DNA of 64,000 nucleotides from Nocardioides sp. HDW12B (GTDB lineage: Bacteria > Actinomycetota > Actinomycetes > Propionibacteriales > Nocardioidaceae): assembly GCF_011299595.1 (NCBI RefSeq), contig NZ_CP049867.1, positions 2,418,001 through 2,482,000 on the forward strand. The letters run 5' to 3'. The translations under genes were made by a program, and so were the position numbers. The notes under the pieces are model-generated. The model was not told the DNA's origin. It made no database searches and worked only from the letters and a program-made list of their open reading frames with translations. Every line of letters starts with the position of its first letter. The stretch's first letter is position 1. Positions 59,285 to 64,000 of the stretch are shown piece by piece.

Positions 59285-61692
59285 CCGACCGCCTGCCCGT
59301 GCACCCCACCCGGATCGGCCTGGCCCTGCTGACCGCCGCGACGTCGTACCTCGCGCTGCGCTCGTGGTCCGGCATCTCCGCCGACCCCGGCGCCTTCCTC
59401 GGCCCGCTGCTGTGGATCTGCCTGGTGCTGTCGCTCAGCGGGCTCGGACTGCGTGCGCTGCGGCTCCCGCCCGTCGGCGTCGTGGCGGTGCAGGTCCTCC
59501 TGGTCCTGCTCGTGCTCAACCACCTGTGGGCCTCGTCCGTGTCGCCCTTCGGCTGGGTCCCGACACTGGAGTCGCTGCGCCGCGACGTGGAGGTGCTGGC
59601 CGCTGCCGGCCGCTCGGCGCAGGAGTGGGCGACGCCGGTGCCGGCGAACGTCCGTGCGTTCCCGCCGCTGCTGATCGGCGCGGGGGCCCTCCTGGCGCTG
59701 CTGGTCGAGGTGCTCGTCGGCACCGTGCGCCGCGTCCCGCTCGCCGGCCTGCCGATCATCGCCGCCCTGACCGTGCCCGTCAGCCTGCTGGGAGGCGTGC
59801 CCGCGCTGTCCTTCGCGCTGGCCGCCGTGTCATTCGCGCTGCTGCTCGCCGCCGAGCAGACCCTGCGGGTGAGCCAGTGGGGGCTGGGGCACTGGGGCGG
59901 CGGGTCCGACGACGAGCGTCGGACCGACACGGAGGTGGGCCTGCCCTCGACGCTGCCGCCCGCCCTGGGCGTCGGGGTCGCCGGTGTGCTGGTGGCCGTC
60001 GTCGCCCCGATCCTGCTGCCGTCCGGCCTCGGCCTGCTCGACCGCTTCGGCAGTGGCGGGTCCGGCGACGGCGACGGCGGCGCGCTGGAGCTGAGCAACC
60101 CGATGCTCAACATGCAGCGCGACCTGGTCCAGGGCGCCAACGACCCGCTCGTGCAGGTCACCACCAACGACCCCGACCCGGACTACCTGCGCCTCACCGT
60201 GCTCGACGAGTTCGACGGCGAGGCCTGGCGCCCGTCGCAGCGCGACATCCCCCCGACCAACCAGGCCGACGAGCGCCTGCCGTCGGTGCCCGGGCTGTCC
60301 AACGCCACGCCGAAGCAGGCCTTCCGCTCCAGCATGGTGGCCACCCAGGACTTCGAGAGCCAGTGGCTGCCGACGGTCTACCCGGCGGTCGACGTGTCGG
60401 TGTCCGGCGACTGGCGCTACGACGACGAGACCCTCGACATCGTCGGGTCCGAGGTCGAGTTCGCCCAGGCCGAGGTCACCAGCCTCGAGGTCCGGCCCGA
60501 CCCCGAGGAGCTGGTGGACGCCCCGCTGCCGCCGCGCGGGATCGAGCGGCTCGGCACCGACCTGCCCGACGAGATGCCCGACTTCATCGAGCGCACCGCC
60601 GAGGAGGTCACCGAGGGCGCGACCAGCGACTTCGAGCGGATCGTGATGCTGCAGCGCTGGTTCCGCGACGAGGGCGGCTTCGAGTACACGACCGACACCT
60701 CCCCCGGCAACGGCCTCGAGCAGCTCGAGGTCTTCCTGGGCGACGGTCCCGGCAGCCGCGAGGGCTACTGCGAGCAGTTCGCCACCGCGATGGCGCTGAT
60801 GGCGCGCTCCCTCGACATCCCGGCGCGGGTGTCGGTCGGCTTCCTCGAGCCCGAGAACGTCGGGCCCGACACCTGGGTCTACAGCCGACGCGACCTGCAC
60901 GCCTGGCCGGAGATCTACTTCGAGGGCGCCGGCTGGACCCTCTTCGACCCCACCCCGTCGATCCGGGTCCCCCGCGTTCCGGAGTACACCAGCGGCGAGC
61001 TCCCCAGCGAGCAGCAGACGACCGGACCGACCGACGTCCCCAGCGACGCGGCGAGCCAGGCCCCGCGCGACCTGCGCCGCGACGACCTGCTGACCGGCAC
61101 CGAGGACACCGCGACGGACGAGGGCCTCAACCCCGTCGTGCCGACCGTGCTGGCCGTGCTGGTGCTGCTCGTCGCACTCGTGCTGGCCCCCCGGCTGCTG
61201 CGGACGCTGCAACGGCGCCGGCGCCTCGAGGGGCGGCTGCCCGACGGAGCCGGTGTCGCCGAGGGCGCCTGGGCCGAGGTGCGGGCGACCGCGCTCGACC
61301 TCGACCTCGACTGGGACGACGGCGCCTCGCTGCGACGCCAGGCGGTGGCCCTGCTGGGTCCGTTGCGCCGGGTCGAGACCGACGACGACGTGACCGGGGC
61401 GGGTCGACGTACGGAGGGGCCGCGGTTGTCCGAGGCCCAGGTGCGCGCGCGGCTGGAGTCGCTGGTGTTCGCCCTCGAGCGGGGCCGCTACTCGGCCCGC
61501 GGGCTCGGCCCGGACGAGTCCGCCACCGCGGCGGGCGACGCCCAGGTCGTCGTCGAGACGCTGCTGGCCTCGGCCCGCCCCGCGGCACGGCGGCGGGCGA
61601 CGTGGCTGCCGTCCTCGCTGTGGCGGGCCCGGCGCATCAACACCGGTGGGACGGACAGCGTCACGACCGAGCGGGAGCAGATGCGGCTCTGA
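59281..61692 (+). CDS. Transglutaminase-like membrane protein
   Basis: The 803-aa protein starts with about six membrane segments (residues 1-240). An extracytoplasmic part carries a transglutaminase-type triad: Cys497 (GYCEQFATAMALMAR), His540 (RDLHAWPEIYF) and Asp556 (TLFDPTP). One more membrane segment (VVPTVLAVLVLLVALVLAP) and a cytoplasmic helical tail follow. Such proteins may cross-link or cleave peptide or peptidoglycan bonds; the true reaction is unknown. The GTG start overlaps the DUF58 stop (GTGA). The triple operon MoxR-DUF58-TGase is a recurrent unit. Confidence 0.93.
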   Translation: MTDRLPVHPTRIGLALLTAATSYLALRSWSGISADPGAFLGPLLWICLVLSLSGLGLRALRLPPVGVVAVQVLLVLLVLNHLWASSVSPFGWVPTLESLRRDVEVLAAAGRSAQEWATPVPANVRAFPPLLIGAGALLALLVEVLVGTVRRVPLAGLPIIAALTVPVSLLGGVPALSFALAAVSFALLLAAEQTLRVSQWGLGHWGGGSDDERRTDTEVGLPSTLPPALGVGVAGVLVAVVAPILLPSGLGLLDRFGSGGSGDGDGGALELSNPMLNMQRDLVQGANDPLVQVTTNDPDPDYLRLTVLDEFDGEAWRPSQRDIPPTNQADERLPSVPGLSNATPKQAFRSSMVATQDFESQWLPTVYPAVDVSVSGDWRYDDETLDIVGSEVEFAQAEVTSLEVRPDPEELVDAPLPPRGIERLGTDLPDEMPDFIERTAEEVTEGATSDFERIVMLQRWFRDEGGFEYTTDTSPGNGLEQLEVFLGDGPGSREGYCEQFATAMALMARSLDIPARVSVGFLEPENVGPDTWVYSRRDLHAWPEIYFEGAGWTLFDPTPSIRVPRVPEYTSGELPSEQQTTGPTDVPSDAASQAPRDLRRDDLLTGTEDTATDEGLNPVVPTVLAVLVLLVALVLAPRLLRTLQRRRRLEGRLPDGAGVAEGAWAEVRATALDLDLDWDDGASLRRQAVALLGPLRRVETDDDVTGAGRRTEGPRLSEAQVRARLESLVFALERGRYSARGLGPDESATAAGDAQVVVETLLASARPAARRRATWLPSSLWRARRINTGGTDSVTTEREQMRL

Positions 61693-61724
61693 GTCGCCGC
61701 CTCCCGGTCCTCACGTCGACCGGT

Positions 61725-61748
61725 CCTCATGTCGTTGACGGCGTGAGG
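61725..61748. repeat. Palindromic repeat related to the cluster after ileS
   Basis: CCTCATGTCGTTGACGGCGTGAGG shares its core (TCGTTGACG flanked by CCTCA and TGAGG) with the units at 35684-35850. A partial copy, CCTCACGTCGAC, lies just before it (61709-61720). It lies between two convergent genes and could fold as a hairpin, so it may work as a terminator here. Confidence 0.7.
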
Positions 61749-61808
61749 GGCGCACGGCACGTCAGAGACCCCCGGAGCCGACGGGCCGCGGGTCGTGTCA
61801 GACGACGA

Positions 61809-62264
61809 TCAGCGCTCGCCCTCGCGGCGACGACGCCACCGCTCCTCGAAGCGGTCCATCATCGTGCCGGAGGAGGGCTGCTGGCCGCGGGAGCCCCGGG
61901 GGCCCTTGCGGCGGGACTTCTTGCCACCGTCGAGCACGCGGAGCCCGGCGGGTGCGTCGCCGGAGGGGGCCTGGGGGCCGGAGGCAGCGGCGCCGCCGCC
62001 GCTCTTCCAGCGGGTCAGGGTGAAGAACACGGCTGCGAGCATCACGACGAAGCCGATGACGCCGAGCCAGGGCAGGCTCATCACGGCGCCCGACATCAAG
62101 AGCACGATGCCGACGACGAAAGCGGTCACGCCGAGGGCGATGGCGCGTCGCTGGTGCTGGCGGACCTTCGTGCCTCGTAGGGTCGAGGCCAGCTTGGGGT
62201 CCTCGGCCACGAGCGCGCGCTCCATCTGCTCCAGCAAACGCAACTCTTCTTCTGAGAGCGGCAC
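61809..62264 (-). CDS. DUF3040 membrane protein
   Basis: The 151-aa protein starts with PLSEEELRLLEQMERALVAEDPKLASTL (shown in parts: PLSEEELRLLEQMERAL, then EDPKLAS), the hallmark of DUF3040. Two membrane segments follow (AIALGVTAFVVGIVLLM and LGVIGFVVMLAAVFFTL) and then a basic Gly/Arg-rich tail. GTG start five bases after AGGAGG. The family is actinobacterial, of unknown function, and often found next to the dcw cluster or dinB. Confidence 0.88.
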   Translation of the reverse strand: MPLSEEELRLLEQMERALVAEDPKLASTLRGTKVRQHQRRAIALGVTAFVVGIVLLMSGAVMSLPWLGVIGFVVMLAAVFFTLTRWKSGGGAAASGPQAPSGDAPAGLRVLDGGKKSRRKGPRGSRGQQPSSGTMMDRFEERWRRRREGER

Positions 62265-62344
62265 GTCATCCTCCTGTCGGACCCGGTCCTGTTCAGAGTC
62301 TAGGCACCCATGCCACACGGCGGTAGCCGAGCATCGAAAATCTC

Positions 62345-63583
62345 CTACCCAGAACGTGGTACGCGTCTCCCCAGGAGGGAAGCCGGCTGGACCGCACGGG
62401 CCCCGAAGCGGGACACCGCGCGGTCGACGGCCTGGTCGGCCTCGGACCAGCCCTGGTCGCGCTCACCGAGCACGAGCTGGCGGAACACCTGCGCGCGCGG
62501 CTGGAGGCCCTCGACCCGGACGCCGACGAGACGGATGCGGGCCCGCTGCAGGCCCAGCCCCCGGAACAGGGCGACTGCCGTCTCGTAGATCTCCCCGGTG
62601 ACGTCGGTGGGTTCGGGGCGGGTGCGCGAGCGGGTGATCGTGGTGAAGTCGGCGAACCGGACCTTGATGGTGACGGTGCGGCCCGCCACGGCGGCGGCAC
62701 GCAGTCGAGCGGCCACGCCGACGGTCAGGTGCAGCAGCTCGCGCAGCACGACCTCGGGGTCGTCGGTGTCGCGGCCGAACGTCTCGTCGGAGCCGATGCT
62801 CTTGTCCGGCCCCTCCGCGTCGTGGCGCCGGGCGACGACCATCCGGCTGTCCTCGCCCCAGGCGTAGCGGTGCAGCTGCAGCCCCAGCGCCTGGCCGAGG
62901 GCGCGCTGCAGGGTCGGCCGCGGGGTGTGCGCGAGGTCGCCCACGGTGTGCAGCCCGAGGCGGTGCAGCTGCTCGCCGGTCTTCGGCCCCACTCCCCAGA
63001 GCTCGGTCACGGCGAGCGGGTGCAGGAAGGAGGTGACCTGGTCCGGGGGTACGACGACCACGCCGTCGGGCTTGGCGCGCCGGCTGGCGATCTTGGCCAC
63101 CCCGACGGTGCCGGCCACCCCGACCGAGCAGGCGATCCCCTGCTCGTCGGCGACGCGGGCCCGGATCAGCTCGGCCACGTCGACCGGGCCACCGAGCCGG
63201 CGCGAGGCACCGGAGACGTCGAGGAACGCCTCGTCCAGCGAGAGCGCCTCGACGGCCGGGGTGACGCGCCGGAAGATCTCCATCACCGAGATCGAGACGG
63301 TGGTGAACAGGTCGTAGTCGGGGCGGATGACCAGGGCCGTCGGACAGAGCCTGCGGGCCCGGGTCATCGGGATCCCCGATCGCACCCCGCTCGTCCGGGC
63401 GGCGTAGCTGGCCGAGAGCACCACGCCCCGGTCACCGCCGCCGACGACCACCGGCCGGTCCCGCAGCTCGGGCCGGTCGCGGGTCATCACCGCCGCGTAG
63501 AAGGCGTCCATGTCGACGTGCAGGTAGGGACAGTCCTCGGACGTGACAGGCGCCGGGGCCCGGGCGTCGCCCGCCCCGCTCAT
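62345..63583 (-). CDS. dinB: DNA polymerase IV (Y-family, translesion)
   Basis: The 412-aa polymerase copies damaged DNA with low fidelity. Catalytic acidic residues are in LHVDMDAFYAAV (Asp24) and EALSLDEAFLDVSG. SYAARTSGVRSGIPM is the finger region and ELWGVGPKTGEQLHRLG the helix-hairpin-helix. The C-terminus (LGERDQGWSEADQAVD) lacks an obvious QLxLF clamp-binding peptide; a related motif may be the internal FRQLVLGE. ATG start. Confidence 0.94.
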   Translation of the reverse strand: MSGAGDARAPAPVTSEDCPYLHVDMDAFYAAVMTRDRPELRDRPVVVGGGDRGVVLSASYAARTSGVRSGIPMTRARRLCPTALVIRPDYDLFTTVSISVMEIFRRVTPAVEALSLDEAFLDVSGASRRLGGPVDVAELIRARVADEQGIACSVGVAGTVGVAKIASRRAKPDGVVVVPPDQVTSFLHPLAVTELWGVGPKTGEQLHRLGLHTVGDLAHTPRPTLQRALGQALGLQLHRYAWGEDSRMVVARRHDAEGPDKSIGSDETFGRDTDDPEVVLRELLHLTVGVAARLRAAAVAGRTVTIKVRFADFTTITRSRTRPEPTDVTGEIYETAVALFRGLGLQRARIRLVGVRVEGLQPRAQVFRQLVLGERDQGWSEADQAVDRAVSRFGARAVQPASLLGRRVPRSG

Positions 63584-63652
63584 GCCGACCTGCCGGACGT
63601 GCGCGCAGCCCGGCGGTCGCGACCGCTCCGAGCAGCCGCCTGCGGGGGACGC

Positions 63653-64000
63653 TCAGTCGCCGCGACGGGCCAGGGCGTGGACCTGGGTGGCGAGGGCGAG
63701 GTACTCCGGACGGGTCGAGACCGCCTGCTCCAGCGACGCGAGGGCGGCTGCGGCCCCCGGCTCGAGGTCGACCAGGGAGCTGGGCACGAGGTCGCCGAAC
63801 ACCCGGACGGCGTGGAGGGTGGGCTCGCCCAGCCCGACCTCGGCGAGCAGCGACCGGATCTCCTCGGCGGTGAAGCGGCGCGGACCGGTGGTCTCGCCGA
63901 TCGTGCCGGCGTCGGTGGTGCCGTCGGCGTCGAGCAGCTCGTGGGCCTGCCGGAAGTGGCCGGCCATGGCCCGGGCGAGCACAGCGGCGTGCCGCTGGCT
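63653..64000 (-). CDS. C-terminal part of a SAM-dependent methyltransferase (partial)
   Basis: The frame is open to the right window edge, so the start is missing; 115 codons are visible. MAGHFRQAHELLDADG, RRFTAEEIRSLLAEVGLGEP and RPEYLALATQVHALARRGD resemble the end of actinobacterial class I methyltransferases, where a final EYLALA-x-QxH pattern is common. The SAM-binding motif would lie outside the window. The target is unknown. Confidence 0.55.
   Translation of the reverse strand, partial: SQRHAAVLARAMAGHFRQAHELLDADGTTDAGTIGETTGPRRFTAEEIRSLLAEVGLGEPTLHAVRVFGDLVPSSLVDLEPGAAAALASLEQAVSTRPEYLALATQVHALARRGD

Overview
The window reads as a contiguous chromosomal segment of a very GC-rich actinobacterium. 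The gene content and order (dcw cluster without ftsA, SepF/Wag31 downstream of ftsZ, PriA-type HisA, type-2-like IleRS behind a T-box, DUF3040 next to dinB) fit Nocardioidaceae, probably Nocardioides or a close relative. That placement is inferred from gene content, not from a marker search. Many genes start with GTG and overlap their upstream neighbour by 4 bases (GTGA or ATGA), and several carry a TANNNT box 6-8 bases before the start codon, so leaderless transcripts are likely.

Layout. 1-5.1 kb: mixed genes (end of a RelE/ParE-like toxin, FusB-like FBP protein, OsmC-like protein, haloalkane dehalogenase, RDD protein, flavin oxidoreductase, and a membrane protein/winged-helix pair with its own operator-like palindromes). 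5.2-10.7 kb: prfC, arr, an acetyltransferase, an O-antigen-ligase-like protein coupled to a secreted protein, and a 46-aa protein. 10.7-20.1 kb: histidine genes in two blocks, priA-hisF and hisD-C-B-H, separated by an MFS exporter, rtcB, a hemerythrin protein and dispersed palindromic repeats. 20.1-32 kb: LON-domain protein, hydrolase, DUF3352 protein, dnaE with a membrane partner, methyltransferase, a GNAT-chorismate mutase fusion, rluD, lspA and a histone-H1-like/DksA fusion. 32-36.7 kb: T-box leader, ileS, a cluster of palindromic repeats and a lipoprotein. 36.8-56.9 kb: a nearly complete division and cell wall cluster on the minus strand (mraZ, 85-aa membrane protein, rsmH, ftsL, ftsI, murE, murF, mraY, murD, ftsW, murG, murC, ftsQ, ftsZ, pgeF, yggS, sepF, yggT, divIVA). 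57-61.7 kb: divergent moxR-DUF58-transglutaminase operon. 61.8-64 kb: DUF3040 protein, dinB and the end of a methyltransferase gene.

How the parts work together. The dcw block supplies lipid II synthesis (MurC/D/E/F, MraY, MurG), the septal synthase (FtsW/FtsI), divisome scaffolds (FtsL/FtsQ/FtsZ/SepF) and polar growth control (DivIVA). Its first gene, mraZ, has a textbook promoter overlapped by four boxes spaced exactly 10 bp apart, and similar boxes recur after mraZ and upstream of ftsZ. Genes likely to protect against antibiotics are scattered through the first 36 kb: a FusB-type zinc-finger protein (fusidic acid), Arr (rifamycins) and an IleRS with a GxHH signature (mupirocin).

Items most worth a second look: two families of intergenic palindromes (47-bp bulged hairpin at 15043 and 36725; 31-bp units at 35684-35850 with a relative at 61725), the GNAT-chorismate mutase fusion with active-site spacing intact, the H1-like/DksA fusion beside lspA, the IleRS GTHH motif behind a translational T-box, the recurring MraZ-type boxes, and the tandem ACTTTCC-N5-GGAAAGT operator. 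No complete mobile element, CRISPR array, rRNA or tRNA gene was seen.
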